Of a stretch of DNA of 48,379 bases, positions 24,777 to 32,960 are shown in pieces. Made by a program: the position numbers and the translations under genes. The DNA lies in the NCBI GenBank assembly GCA_030028905.1, contig JALDYZ010000023.1, positions 1 to 48,379 on the forward strand, written 5' to 3'. The notes under the pieces were generated by a model that was given only the letters and a program-made list of their open reading frames with translations, had not been told where the DNA came from and made no database searches. This stretch comes from Ferirhizobium litorale. Its GTDB lineage: Bacteria; Pseudomonadota; Alphaproteobacteria; Rhizobiales; Rhizobiaceae. Within the stretch, counting starts at the first letter, position 1, and every line of letters begins with the position of its first letter.

Positions 24777-25856
24777 TCAAGCGGCGATTTGCGCCTGATT
24801 GATCTGCCGGTGGCGTCTTGTGATGATGTGGAAGACTTCGCGTGCGATGTAGCGTTTGAGGGCGCGTAGCGCATCGAGCTTGGAATGTCCTTCAGTAATG
24901 CGTCTGGCGACATAGGCCTTTGTCGCCGGATCGGTTCGAAGTCGTCCGATGGCGATGATATGCAGCGCGCTGTTTGCGGCGCGATCACCGCCACGATTGA
25001 GACGGTGCCGAACGGTCTTCCCCGAAGATGCTGGCACAGGACTGACACCGCACAGTGCGGCAAAGCTGGCCTCCGATCGCAACCGTTCTGGATTGTCGCC
25101 GGCTGTCAGTAGCAATTGTGCAGCTCCGGTGTTGCCGATTGAATTGCGTGCGATAAGTTCGGGAGCGAGCTCCTTGACGATGACGCCGATCATCGCGTCG
25201 AGATCGGCGATCTCGTCATGAAGCTCGAGGTAGCGGCGGGCCAGGGATTTGAGGCTGATACGGTAGGCCCCGTCCACATCGCGGTATTCGCTCAGGTCCG
25301 GTCGCCAGGCGGCCAGGGTCCTGACGAGTTGCATGCGCGTCATGGAACGCAGTGTGTCACGCAATCCGTCGGGAGCGCAGACGATGGTGGTCTGAATGAT
25401 TTGCAGTGCGACACGTCGCGCGGCAACGGCAGTTTTCCGGCAAACCGCGAGAACACGCAGGGATTCGACCATCCCGTCGCGGCTTCGGGGAGTAACCGTT
25501 CGCCTGCCGGAAAAGGCTGCATGGGCGGCATTCTGGGCATCGAGATCATCGTTCTTGCCTCGTCTGCGCCGATCATGCTTGTCCGGTGTCGTGACCTCCA
25601 TCACCTCGATCCCGGCCTTCTGCATATATCGCAGCAGGCCCGCGCCGTAGCTTCCGGTGGACTCAATGCCGATGCGCTGGACATCGCCAAACGACCGCAT
25701 CCAGGCGAGCATTTGCCGATAACCCTGACGGGTGGTGGCAAAGCACCCGGTTCCCAAAACGCGGTCCCGTTCATCGACCACTGCTGCGACGTGTAAATCC
25801 TTGTGGGTATCAACGCCGCCGACGATGCGATGCCTGCTTGCTTCAGCGATATCCAT
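24777..25856 (-). CDS. IS110-family DEDD/serine transposase, copy A
   Basis: A 359-residue IS110-family recombinase. The N-terminal DEDD (RuvC-like) domain is marked by [14 protein letters not shown] (first D), [16 protein letters not shown] (E) and [16 protein letters not shown] (DxxD). The C-terminal Transposase_20 domain has [48 protein letters not shown], with the catalytic serine in the SSGK region. Both domains look intact, so this copy may be active. Its coding sequence and that of copy B at 29427-30506 appear identical, which points to a recent duplication. Confidence 0.95.
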   Translation of the reverse strand: MDIAEASRHRIVGGVDTHKDLHVAAVVDERDRVLGTGCFATTRQGYRQMLAWMRSFGDVQRIGIESTGSYGAGLLRYMQKAGIEVMEVTTPDKHDRRRRGKNDDLDAQNAAHAAFSGRRTVTPRSRDGMVESLRVLAVCRKTAVAARRVALQIIQTTIVCAPDGLRDTLRSMTRMQLVRTLAAWRPDLSEYRDVDGAYRISLKSLARRYLELHDEIADLDAMIGVIVKELAPELIARNSIGNTGAAQLLLTAGDNPERLRSEASFAALCGVSPVPASSGKTVRHRLNRGGDRAANSALHIIAIGRLRTDPATKAYVARRITEGHSKLDALRALKRYIAREVFHIITRRHRQINQAQIAA

Positions 25857-26142
25857 TCCAGCCTCCAGCTTGAACCGCCATCGAATGGCTTCGCCGAGAC
25901 CGAATGCGCGGACAGGACAGTCACGAGACCATGAGGTCAGGCCCTTCTTGGGTCACAGGCATCGGCGAGGCAAAGCCTCACCGCAAGGCGTTCCCGGGCG
26001 GTCGACAGGTCCAAGGAAAGACACGACTGGTCGATCGGAGTGCGGGTCAAACCGCACCGGGAAGCCCTACGGGGCCAGCGTACCAGACGTTCGATCGGTG
26101 TTTGAGTCAGACCGCCCAGGAACTGGCTATAATCTTCTGACT
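25857..26142 (-). ncRNA. candidate bridge-RNA region of IS110 copy A
   Basis: IS110-group elements transcribe a structured bridge RNA from the non-coding left end upstream of the recombinase gene, with one loop matching the target and one the donor. This 286-base region has the right place and size. It contains AACACCGATC (minus strand, 26102-26093), a ten-base identity to the disrupted target of copy A reading across the insertion point. RNA boundaries cannot be set by eye. Confidence 0.5.
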
Positions 26143-26672
26143 ATCGGTGTTGAAGATGTCCGGCTTTCCGTAGCGGGCAAGCGCTTCCTCGACCGCTTCG
26201 ATGCAAAAGGCCGCCTCCATCGTGATCGACAGCCGCCACGACAGAACCCTCCGGCTGAACCAGTCCACGACAGCGCAGAGATAGACAAAGCCGCGCGCCA
26301 TCGGAATATAGGTCAGGTCCATCGCCCAGACCTGATTGGGCCCGGTGACCGCCAGCTTTCGCAGGAGATAGGGATAGACCTTGTGACCTGGTGCCGGTTT
26401 CGACGTGTTCGGGCGACGGTAGATCGCCTCGATGCCCATCTTCTTCATCAGCGTGGCGACGTGCAACCGTCCCGCTTGCAGTCCTTCCGCCTTCAAAAGC
26501 CCTTGCAACATCCGGCTCCCGGCAAACGGGTAGTCGAGATGCAGTTCGTCGATCCGGCGCATCAACGCCAGATCGCCGTCCGACACTGGACGCGGAGAAT
26601 AATAGACGCTGCCACGACTGAAGCCGAGAAGCTTCGCCTGGCGCACGACCGACAGTCTGTGCGTGCGGTCGA

Positions 26673-26984
26673 TCATTTCTTTCCGCCCAGCAATCCCGCC
26701 TTGCCGAGCGCATCGGACAAAAAATCGTTCTCCAGCGTCAGCTCGCCGATCTTGGCGTGTAGTGTTTTGACATCGACTGTGGGTGTCGTCGGTTCTGTCT
26801 TGGCTTCATCGCCGAAAACGCCCGTCGCCCCCTCAAGGAGCTGGTCTTTCCACTGCTTGATCTGATTGGCGTGCACGTCGAACTGCTGGGACAGTTCCAC
26901 CAGCGTCTGTTCGCCTCTGATCGCGGCAAGCGCGACTTTCGCCTTGAAAGCCGGGCTGTGGTTCCGGCGCGGTCGTCTCGTCAT
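26673..26984 (-). CDS. IS3-family transposase orfA of element A
   Basis: From the ATG at 26984 the protein is 103 residues: a helix-turn-helix of the transposase_8 type (HSPAFKAKVALAAIRGEQTLVELSQQFDVHANQIKQWKDQLL) followed by a leucine-zipper-like helix (LHAKIGELTLENDFLSDALGKAGLL). OrfA binds the IS ends and is joined to orfB by frameshifting in most IS3 elements; here the two frames overlap by ATGA. orfA is complete but its orfB partner is broken. Confidence 0.9.
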   Translation of the reverse strand: MTRRPRRNHSPAFKAKVALAAIRGEQTLVELSQQFDVHANQIKQWKDQLLEGATGVFGDEAKTEPTTPTVDVKTLHAKIGELTLENDFLSDALGKAGLLGGKK

Positions 26985-27177
26985 GGTCTCTCCTGTTTCC
27001 GGCATCTATGCCAAAGTCAGGCAGAAATTCCACTTATCCCCGCTGTTCAAATTTCCCGAGCCAGCTCTGTGGACAACGGAGCAGAAGCAGACGTTCAGGC
27101 CGTAACCGCAAGGTCTGAAACCTGATCTTTTGTCATTGCGCACGAGTATGTGCGATGACACCAAATACTGAGCGAAG

Positions 27178-27546
27178 CTATCCCCATCGATCCGCCGTTC
27201 GCGACGAGCAAACTATCAGCCGAAAACAAGCTCCGGCACAACGGCTTCCCAAACATCTCGGGGGGTGCACCCGGAACTCTTCCTGGTTGTCGGCCTTGCG
27301 CCAGCGCACGATGGCGCCGACCTCGCCGCGGAGGAAGTTGAGTCCTCCGGGAGGTGACCCGCTTTTGGCCATGCGTCTGAGAGCTTGTCCCCGAGCAAAG
27401 ACGAGGCGCGGACAGCGCAAGATGATATGGTGGACGACAGCTACGGGGCATTCTAGTTGTGCTCTGGATCGGCCCTCACCCAGATCGCCGGCCTGATGCT
27501 GCATGTCGGGGTCTGGATGGGTGGTGGTGAACGACGCTGGTGCCAC
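27178..27546 (-). CDS. doubtful hypothetical ORF
   Basis: A 122-residue minus-strand frame rich in Arg, Pro and Cys, with stretches such as LECPVAVVHHIILRCPRLVF and LRGEVGAIVRWRKADNQEEF that look protein-like. There is no good ribosome binding site and an overlapping plus-strand frame is of similar length. I do not recognise it; it could be a decayed gene. Confidence 0.3.
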   Translation of the reverse strand: MAPASFTTTHPDPDMQHQAGDLGEGRSRAQLECPVAVVHHIILRCPRLVFARGQALRRMAKSGSPPGGLNFLRGEVGAIVRWRKADNQEEFRVHPPRCLGSRCAGACFRLIVCSSRTADRWG

Positions 27547-27578
27547 CGGCCACTATCCTCTCCAAGCGGTATACCCCG

Positions 27579-27905
27579 TTAGGGCCGGCCCGCTCCGGTT
27601 TGTCGAGTGGGATCCCTATCAGCCACTGCTGGTCTCAGGATTGTTTGTGTTGCTGCTCCCTCCGCATTCCGAGTATCGCTCAGAGGAGGAGCATCTAAGT
27701 TGATTGCCATAGCTTGTTCCGCGGGCCCCGAATATTCAATGAGCACCCAGACTACTGCAGCGAGGAACAGCCCAAAGGCGAGCACGAAAAGTACCTGTGG
27801 GTCCAGCCGACCTTGTCGAGCTTTTCTTGGAACTAGGACCGTTCCCATGTTCTGCTCGCCATTGGAATACTCCGAAGCCCTCCTGCTTTGCACCTCAAAT
27901 GTCAT
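27579..27905 (-). CDS. small single-pass membrane protein
   Basis: A 108-residue protein with a polar N-terminus of about 35 residues, one transmembrane helix (QVLFVLAFGLFLAAVVWVLI) and a polar C-terminal tail. AGGAGG seven bases upstream supports ATG 27905. An EcfG-like promoter sits 24 bases farther up, so the protein probably belongs to the general stress response. I do not recognise the family. Confidence 0.7.
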   Translation of the reverse strand: MTFEVQSRRASEYSNGEQNMGTVLVPRKARQGRLDPQVLFVLAFGLFLAAVVWVLIEYSGPAEQAMAINLDAPPLSDTRNAEGAATQTILRPAVADRDPTRQTGAGRP

Positions 27906-27928
27906 ATCCGGTCCTCCTATGGATCTGT

Positions 27929-27953
27929 AACCAAGGAGGAAGCCGGAAGTTCC
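27929..27953 (-). promoter_or_regulatory. EcfG-like promoter before the small membrane protein
   Basis: On the minus strand GGAAC (27953 to 27949), 16 bases, GGTT (27932 to 27929). Predicted start of transcription is near 27921, 16 bases before the ATG and just ahead of the AGGAGG site. Confidence 0.6.
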
Positions 27954-28031
27954 GCTCGATAAGGGAGGTGCTTTTCCTAGCGAGGCCCAGGATGTGCTTG
28001 AGAGACAAAGCGCAGACGACCATGGATGTGA

Positions 28032-28310
28032 TCAATCTTCGGTTGGGGCTCCGCGGCCGACCAAAAGCCGATCTTTGACATACTCGGATCCTGCGATACT
28101 GACGGCTATGGCCATTGCTTTTTCAGCATCCTGAAACGTCTCAACCACTCCATCCAGGACAATGAACTTCCCAAGGGCTGTTACCTCAATTCGCGACGAA
28201 TTCAGGCCACACCCATAGGCGAGCGCACTTTGGATAGCTTGGATCAAGCTAACCTGTTCGTGGGTTTGCTGCGTATCGAGGATGCCCGGTGGCGGGATGA
28301 TTTGAACCAT
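28032..28310 (-). CDS. small BON-domain protein
   Basis: From ATG 28310 the protein has 92 residues with one BON-like domain (SLIQAIQSALAYGCGLNSSRIEVTALGKFIVLDGVVETFQDAEKAMAIAVSIAGSEYVKDRLLV), close in layout to the one at 15240-15536. The longer start at 28370 falls upstream of the predicted transcription start and is rejected; GGAG lies ten bases before 28310. An excellent EcfG-like promoter controls it. Likely a cytosolic or membrane-associated stress protein. Confidence 0.8.
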   Translation of the reverse strand: MVQIIPPPGILDTQQTHEQVSLIQAIQSALAYGCGLNSSRIEVTALGKFIVLDGVVETFQDAEKAMAIAVSIAGSEYVKDRLLVGRGAPTED

Positions 28311-28370
28311 AAGTCCACTCTCCATTCGAGTGCGAGCAACCCACATGTTTTCGAGAGTGCTGTGGAGCAC

Positions 28371-28395
28371 AACGAGACTGGAGGCGACTAGTTCC
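28371..28395 (-). promoter_or_regulatory. EcfG promoter before the BON gene (exact consensus)
   Basis: On the minus strand GGAAC (28395 to 28391), 16 bases, CGTT (28374 to 28371), an exact match to the GGAAC-N16-CGTT consensus. Transcription would start near 28363, about 53 bases before the chosen BON start codon. Confidence 0.75.
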
Positions 28396-28613
28396 GTTGT
28401 GAGTGGAAGCGTTTGGGAGAGGACGGTCCCAATTCAGGCTGGCGGTGATGTGGCCCGCTGTAGGAGGCCGTTTTCTTTCGCCCGCACGCTTTCCGCACCC
28501 AACCACCCGAAACACCGCCGATCGCGCCAAAGTGCCTCCGACAGGCCTCTGCAATGGAAGCGGGCATGTCTGGTGTTGCGCGATATGTTCTCCGTTGGAA
28601 GAGCACCTAGATT

Positions 28614-28638
28614 GGAACCATTTTGAACCAACACAGTT
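28614..28638 (+). promoter_or_regulatory. weak EcfG-like promoter upstream of the repeated terminator element
   Basis: GGAAC (28614-28618), 16 bases, AGTT (28635-28638). The -10 matches the consensus in three of four bases. No coding gene follows, but the repeated element ending in a terminator lies 87-180 bases downstream, so a small RNA transcript is possible. Confidence 0.35.
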
Positions 28639-28724
28639 TAGATCACAGCCGCTCAGGCTCTCTCTGAGGGGTCAGGGCTATCGGCTACGATAGGGTGCAT
28701 CCCCGGAACCGGGCCCGCCCTAAG

Positions 28725-28818
28725 TTTCGCAGTGCGTAAACAAAGTGCATTTCGTGCATTGAGATTTCGCAGTCAGCAAAAGGAGGCCCGCCACCCGGTA
28801 GGGACCTCCTTTTTTTTC
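28725..28818 (+). repeat. 93-bp dispersed repeat ending in an intrinsic terminator, copy 1
   Basis: This stretch recurs almost base for base, inverted, at 42869-42962. It has two direct TTTCGCAGT motifs (28725-28733 and 28765-28773), a TGCATTTCGTGCA hairpin between them, and ends in AGGAGGCCC/GGG-A-CCTCCT (28781-28810) followed by TTTTTTTTC. Conservation together with the terminator suggests a small non-coding RNA of two copies, or a mobile terminator cassette. No coding frame is shared. Confidence 0.6.
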
Positions 28819-29410
28819 TTATCGGTCCGGAGTGGGGCGCCCCTCCGCGGTACGTACGCTTCATTTTTGCTGCACGAAACCAAATCCCGTCGAATGAATT
28901 TAGGAAGTAGCCGCTATCGATCGTCCCCATCGCCTGCAGCGGTCAGGGCTTCGGATCCTAACCGGGGCCCGTTCAATTTCCCGAACGATGAGTCCAGCGC
29001 GCCCTGTCCCCGGCGCCCGTCTTGTCGTTATCAGCGGTGGAGGCCCGGTGTTGGTGTGATCCGGCATTGACCCCTGTGTGGAGTGCGCCCCTGAGGGTGG
29101 ACAGTGATCAGGCCGCTGTTTTGCCAGTCTGCCGGATGTGTTGATCCTCGAACTGCTGCGGGCTCAGATAGCCGAGCGCTGAATGAAGTCTGCGTGTGTT
29201 GTAAACCTCCTCTATGAAGTGGGGAAGGTGTTCGGTCACCTCTTCGAATGTTTCATAGGCCATCGGATAGACCGCTTCGACCTTCAGCGTCTTCATGAAG
29301 CTTTCTGCCTTGGCATTGTCATAGGGATTCCCCCTGCGGCCCATTGAACCGATGAGATCGCTGCCAGACAGGGCATCCCGGTACACCTGAGCTGCGTATT
29401 GGGAGCCGCG

Positions 29411-30792
29411 GACGCCCTTCTGTTTGTCAAGCGGCGATTTGCGCCTGATTGATCTGCCGGTGGCGTCTTGTGATGATGTGGAAGACTTCGCGTGCGATGT
29501 AGCGTTTGAGGGCGCGTAGCGCATCGAGCTTGGAATGTCCTTCAGTAATGCGTCTGGCGACATAGGCCTTTGTCGCCGGATCGGTTCGAAGTCGTCCGAT
29601 GGCGATGATATGCAGCGCGCTGTTTGCGGCGCGATCACCGCCACGATTGAGACGGTGCCGAACGGTCTTCCCCGAAGATGCTGGCACAGGACTGACACCG
29701 CACAGTGCGGCAAAGCTGGCCTCCGATCGCAACCGTTCTGGATTGTCGCCGGCTGTCAGTAGCAATTGTGCAGCTCCGGTGTTGCCGATTGAATTGCGTG
29801 CGATAAGTTCGGGAGCGAGCTCCTTGACGATGACGCCGATCATCGCGTCGAGATCGGCGATCTCGTCATGAAGCTCGAGGTAGCGGCGGGCCAGGGATTT
29901 GAGGCTGATACGGTAGGCCCCGTCCACATCGCGGTATTCGCTCAGGTCCGGTCGCCAGGCGGCCAGGGTCCTGACGAGTTGCATGCGCGTCATGGAACGC
30001 AGTGTGTCACGCAATCCGTCGGGAGCGCAGACGATGGTGGTCTGAATGATTTGCAGTGCGACACGTCGCGCGGCAACGGCAGTTTTCCGGCAAACCGCGA
30101 GAACACGCAGGGATTCGACCATCCCGTCGCGGCTTCGGGGAGTAACCGTTCGCCTGCCGGAAAAGGCTGCATGGGCGGCATTCTGGGCATCGAGATCATC
30201 GTTCTTGCCTCGTCTGCGCCGATCATGCTTGTCCGGTGTCGTGACCTCCATCACCTCGATCCCGGCCTTCTGCATATATCGCAGCAGGCCCGCGCCGTAG
30301 CTTCCGGTGGACTCAATGCCGATGCGCTGGACATCGCCAAACGACCGCATCCAGGCGAGCATTTGCCGATAACCCTGACGGGTGGTGGCAAAGCACCCGG
30401 TTCCCAAAACGCGGTCCCGTTCATCGACCACTGCTGCGACGTGTAAATCCTTGTGGGTATCAACGCCGCCGACGATGCGATGCCTGCTTGCTTCAGCGAT
30501 ATCCATTCCAGCCTCCAGCTTGAACCGCCATCGAATGGCTTCGCCGAGACCGAATGCGCGGACAGGACAGTCACGAGACCATGAGGTCAGGCCCTTCTTG
30601 GGTCACAGGCATCGGCGAGGCAAAGCCTCACCGCAAGGCGTTCCCGGGCGGTCGACAGGTCCAAGGAAAGACACGACTGGTCGATCGGAGTGCGGGTCAA
30701 ACCGCACCGGGAAGCCCTACGGGGCCAGCGTACCAGACGTTCGATCGGTGTTTGAGTCAGACCGCCCAGGAACTGGCTATAATCTTCTGACT
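29411..30792 (-). mobile_element. IS110-family element, copy B
   Basis: The same 1382-bp element as copy A, displaced by exactly 4650 bases, with every internal ORF boundary at the same offset. It starts GACGCCC and ends CTTCTGACT. It sits between the codons for HHSD and RGSQ of a different IS3 transposase, which is the homologous position to the copy A insertion. No target duplication is seen. The bridge-RNA region is 30507-30792. Confidence 0.92.
29427..30506 (-). CDS. IS110-family DEDD/serine transposase, copy B
   Basis: Identical in translation to copy A at 24777-25856 (359 residues, intact DEDD residues and C-terminal Ser motif). Two copies with no divergence indicate recent transposition or recombination. 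Because both are complete, either could supply the enzyme. Confidence 0.95.
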   Translation of the reverse strand: MDIAEASRHRIVGGVDTHKDLHVAAVVDERDRVLGTGCFATTRQGYRQMLAWMRSFGDVQRIGIESTGSYGAGLLRYMQKAGIEVMEVTTPDKHDRRRRGKNDDLDAQNAAHAAFSGRRTVTPRSRDGMVESLRVLAVCRKTAVAARRVALQIIQTTIVCAPDGLRDTLRSMTRMQLVRTLAAWRPDLSEYRDVDGAYRISLKSLARRYLELHDEIADLDAMIGVIVKELAPELIARNSIGNTGAAQLLLTAGDNPERLRSEASFAALCGVSPVPASSGKTVRHRLNRGGDRAANSALHIIAIGRLRTDPATKAYVARRITEGHSKLDALRALKRYIAREVFHIITRRHRQINQAQIAA

Positions 30793-31285
30793 GTCGGAAT
30801 GATGTATGCAACCCGGCGGCGGCCGGCGACGCCCTATCGCTGCCTTCAATGCTGCAACCGTCAGACGCGCGTCGATACTCCGACTGACGGCGTAACCGAC
30901 GATCAACCGTGACCAGGCATCGAGGATGACCGCGACATAGATGAAGCGGGTTGGCAGCGCGACGTAAGTGATGTCGGAAACCCAGAGCTGGTTGGGGCCG
31001 GTCGGCACGATGTCCTTCGCCACGTTCGGGAAGATCGGGCTATCATGATTGCTGTCGGTGGTGGCGACGAACCTGCGCCGAACCTTCGGATGCAGATCGT
31101 GTTGACGCATTAACCGCCTGATCTTCTTGTGGTTGATGACCAAGCCCTGCTGGCGTAGCGCGGCACCCACACGACGATAGCCGTGAATTCAAATTCATCG
31201 CAGATGGCAAACATAGCCTCGACGATAGAGGTATCGTCGACAGGCTTTTCCGGGCTGTCATAGTAGGTCGAGCGTGCGATACCCA

Positions 31286-31636
31286 TTAGCCGGCATCCTT
31301 CGGCGACGGAGATGCCAGCGGGCCGGTGATGATGGATGTAGCTCCGCTTCTCGGCCGCGGTGCGTTTTTCAGAGCCCCCTTTAGAAACTCCAGTTCCAGC
31401 GCCTGTTTGCCGACGAGACGTTCTAGGGCGGCGATCCGGGCCTCGTATTCCTGGACGAGGTCAGCGGCCTGAGCGTCATCGTCGAACGCGCCTTCCTCAT
31501 ACTTGCGCACCCAAATCCGGATCAAGTTGCGCGACACGTCGTGGCGCTGTGCCAGACCATGCAGCGTCTCGCCCGCGATAAACTCCTGCGCGACCTGCCA
31601 TTTGAATTCCATACTGTGAATGCGATGTTTTGCCAT
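31286..31636 (-). CDS. IS3-family transposase orfA of element B
   Basis: From ATG 31636 the protein is 116 residues. It begins MAKHRIHSMEFKWQVAQEFI, has a helix-turn-helix (GETLHGLAQRHDVSRNLIRIWVRKYEEGAF) and a leucine-zipper-like helix (YEARIAALERLVGKQALELEFLKGAL), then a Ser/Pro-rich tail ending PSPKDAG. OrfB is in another frame, and the fusion would need ribosomal frameshifting in the tail. This group differs from element A's orfA. Confidence 0.88.
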   Translation of the reverse strand: MAKHRIHSMEFKWQVAQEFIAGETLHGLAQRHDVSRNLIRIWVRKYEEGAFDDDAQAADLVQEYEARIAALERLVGKQALELEFLKGALKNAPRPRSGATSIITGPLASPSPKDAG

Positions 31637-31848
31637 GGGTTCCACTTTCGGAAACCCGGCAAGCCCGGTCAATTCATCAGGCCTATCTGTCCACCCTCAG
31701 GGGCGCACTCCAAAAAGGGGTCAATGTTCGGTGCTGATTGACAGGTGTTGGCCCCTACTTTACGCCGGACCTCCTTTTTATTTTTGTACTTTCCCCTCCG
31801 TCGATGGTTCATTGCTCCCATTCAATTTTTTGATGTGGGGACTGAGCT

Positions 31849-31929
31849 ATGCGCCACGAATGGGAAGCGGCATTGTCCCTGATGGTTCTCGGCGCCTTAT
31901 TGATGTGGGCTGTGCTCAACTGGTGGTGA
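31849..31929 (+). CDS. 26-residue hydrophobic peptide
   Basis: ATG 31849 opens a 26-codon frame: a short charged start (MRHEWEAAL) and a hydrophobic helix ending VLNWW. The last six codons (GTGCTCAACTGGTGGTGA) recur exactly at 33782-33799, where they end another frame. A terminator-like CCTCCTTTTT lies about 70 bases upstream of each. Small hydrophobic peptides of this kind are common in Rhizobiales; the ribosome binding site here is poor. Confidence 0.4.
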   Translation: MRHEWEAALSLMVLGALLMWAVLNWW

Positions 31930-31999
31930 ACCGGGAGCCGTGGATGGCGGGACTAATTCCGGCTATGCTCATTCCAGTCAACGAGCAGGAGGGTAAGAA

Positions 32000-32134
32000 G
32001 TGGCAAAGGGTCAGGTTAGAAGCAACAAGGAAGCTCGCAAACCGAAGAAGGACAAAGGCTCCGAGAAACCCGCAGCGGCTCCCCTCCTTGGGTCACACAA
32101 GAACAGCGAGAGCACGCCCAACAAGAAGAAGTGA
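32000..32134 (+). CDS. 44-residue basic protein (MAKGQ-RSN type)
   Basis: A GTG at 32000 follows GGAGGG at a suitable distance and encodes a lysine-rich protein beginning MAKGQVRSNKEARKPKKDKG. Short proteins with this MAKGQxRSNrEaKKPK start are widespread in alphaproteobacteria and have no known function; high charge suggests RNA or ribosome binding. It ends with a KKK tail before the stop. Confidence 0.7.
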   Translation: MAKGQVRSNKEARKPKKDKGSEKPAAAPLLGSHKNSESTPNKKK

Positions 32135-32344
32135 CTGGCTGGGGCGGTGACGTAGGAGGCGGGTTATCTTCCGAGAACAAGTCCACCTTCATACCGGATT
32201 GTGCGCCGATCTCGGAAATCGTGCCCCTGGAGCAGTCATTTTGACGGCAGACGGCCATCCCGTGCCCTTCCTTCCCCTTGCATGATTCCAGGGCCTCTGA
32301 GAATCTGTATCTGTGGGCATCCTTAAGAAGGGAGGACCTGTCAA

Positions 32345-32632
32345 ATGAATGAGCTTCCCAAACTGCTAAGAGAAATCGCCCGTGAGTGTCGCGAGGGTTC
32401 CGGGTGCATACCAAGCGATGTGGGAAGAGGGCCAAGTGCATCGGAAATTGATGACCACAGGCAGGCGGTCTATTCTCTGTGTGATGAACTCGAAGAATTG
32501 GCTGAAGAAACGGACCTGCGCACCATTGACCTCGCCGAGTTCATTGACATTCACACGCGGCTGTCTCGCTTAAGATCTGCGGTCTCTGAAGATCTGTACA
32601 CGCGAGTGGTACATGAAATCGCGAACCAGTAA
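32345..32632 (+). CDS. small helical hypothetical protein
   Basis: A 95-residue acidic protein of mostly helical character (LPKLLREIARECREGSGCIPSD, QAVYSLCDELEELAEETDLRTIDLAEFIDIHTRLSRLRSAV). AGGGAGGA at 32329-32336 supports the ATG. Composition and codon use fit the neighbouring real genes. I do not recognise the family. It lies in a cluster of small stress-type genes. Confidence 0.65.
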   Translation: MNELPKLLREIARECREGSGCIPSDVGRGPSASEIDDHRQAVYSLCDELEELAEETDLRTIDLAEFIDIHTRLSRLRSAVSEDLYTRVVHEIANQ

Positions 32633-32649
32633 AAGCTTCGCGTCCCCTT

Positions 32650-32910
32650 CTAATGCGCTAGTCTATCCCCGAGCTGATCGGCGATCTTGAGACATGTGTT
32701 GCAGTCGAGAATACCACCTTCCCACACCACCAGCGCCTCATGGGTATCCATTCCCTTTTTGTCGGCAGCCGCCATCTGGAGAATGGCGTCACCAAGCGGC
32801 ATGTTGCAGGGCGCCTGCCCTATCAGAGTACCATCGATCAGATGAGTTGTAAGGCCGCACAAAGTGGCCAGTAGCCGGCGCTCGCTATAGACATTCTCAA
32901 ACTGGTTCAT
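32650..32910 (-). CDS. small hypothetical protein under an EcfG promoter
   Basis: An 86-residue protein (MNQFENVYSERRLLATLCGL, LPLGDAILQMAAADKKGMDTHEALVVW, ILDCNTCLKIADQLGD) with a CxxC pair near the end. AAGGAGG eight bases upstream fixes ATG 32910. An exact-consensus EcfG promoter starts transcription about 18 bases before the ATG. The family is not known to me; stress induction is the inference. Confidence 0.7.
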   Translation of the reverse strand: MNQFENVYSERRLLATLCGLTTHLIDGTLIGQAPCNMPLGDAILQMAAADKKGMDTHEALVVWEGGILDCNTCLKIADQLGDRLAH

Positions 32911-32935
32911 TGCAAATCCTCCTTCTGCGAAACAG

Positions 32936-32960
32936 AACGAATTGGATGTCTTGGTGTTCC
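32936..32960 (-). promoter_or_regulatory. EcfG promoter (exact consensus)
   Basis: On the minus strand GGAAC (32960 to 32956), 16 bases, CGTT (32939 to 32936). Predicted transcription start near 32928; the ribosome binding site and ATG of the 86-residue gene follow immediately. Confidence 0.75.

Larger units (their letters stand above)
24761..26142 (-). mobile_element. IS110-family element, copy A
   Basis: By comparing the two copies and their two different flanks, the element runs from GACGCCC at 24761 to CTTCTGACT ending at 26142, 1382 bp, with no target duplication. The transposase is on the minus strand. The non-coding part upstream of its start is 286 bases and the part downstream only 16 bases, as in the IS110 group where the long left end encodes the bridge RNA. 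Direct repeats C(A/T)CCGATCGA (minus strand, 26100-26091 and 26040-26031) lie in this left end exactly 60 bases apart. Confidence 0.92.
24464..26676 (-). pseudogene. IS3-family transposase orfB of element A, disrupted
   Basis: The N-terminal part (26676 to 26143) has a helix-turn-helix-like start, the HTH_21 region and the first DDE aspartate in VWAMDLTYIPMARGFVYLCAVVD, up to KPDIFNTD. The C-terminal part (24760 to 24464) resumes at QGSQFTS and carries the catalytic Glu region in FVERLWRSIKYEEVYLHAY and YNTRRPHSSLDRQTPDQAY. The break lies exactly between NTD and QGS. Start ATG overlaps the orfA stop (ATGA). The transposase cannot be made from this copy. Confidence 0.9.
24422..27049 (-). mobile_element. 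IS3-family element A, interrupted by an IS110-family element
   Basis: The ends are imperfect inverted repeats: TGAACAG with TAAGTGGATTTCCGCCT on the left and, as the reverse complement, TGAACAG with TAAGTGGAATTTCTGCCT on the right (to 27049). Inside lie orfA (26673-26984) and orfB, which is split by the 1382-bp IS110 element at 24761-26142. Without the insert the IS3 element would be about 1246 bp, normal for the family. No clear target duplication was seen. Confidence 0.88.
29108..31310 (-). pseudogene. IS3-family transposase orfB of element B, disrupted twice
   Basis: Upstream codons read YDSPEKPVDDTSIVEAMFAI and CDEFEF, then one base is missing near 31184 and the frame continues as GYRRVGAALRQQGLVINHKK. 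The DDE domain follows with LWVSDITYVALPTRFIYVAVILD and stops at GCIHHSD (30793), where the IS110 element is inserted. It resumes at 29410 with [34 protein letters not shown] and [15 protein letters not shown]. Both the frameshift and the insertion inactivate it. Confidence 0.9.
29065..31726 (-). mobile_element. IS3-family element B, interrupted by an IS110-family element
   Basis: A perfect 26-bp inverted repeat, TGGAGTGCGCCCCTGAGGGT plus GGACAG, is found at 29079-29104 and 31687-31712. Beyond it a CATTGACCCC/GGGGTCAATG pair (29065-29074 and 31717-31726) extends the ends to about 40 bp with a few mismatches. Without the 1382-bp IS110 insert the element would be about 1280 bp. It holds orfA (31286-31636) and a disrupted orfB, and differs clearly from element A. 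Confidence 0.88.

Noticed and set aside
24464..25063. A 199-residue minus-strand ORF running from the IS110 element into the IS3 orfB
   Set aside because: It is a chimera created by the insertion: its first part is out-of-frame IS110 sequence and only its end is IS3 transposase.
29108..29713. A 201-residue ORF of the same kind at the second insertion
   Set aside because: Same artefact; it begins with the identical out-of-frame IS110 stretch and continues into the other IS3 transposase.
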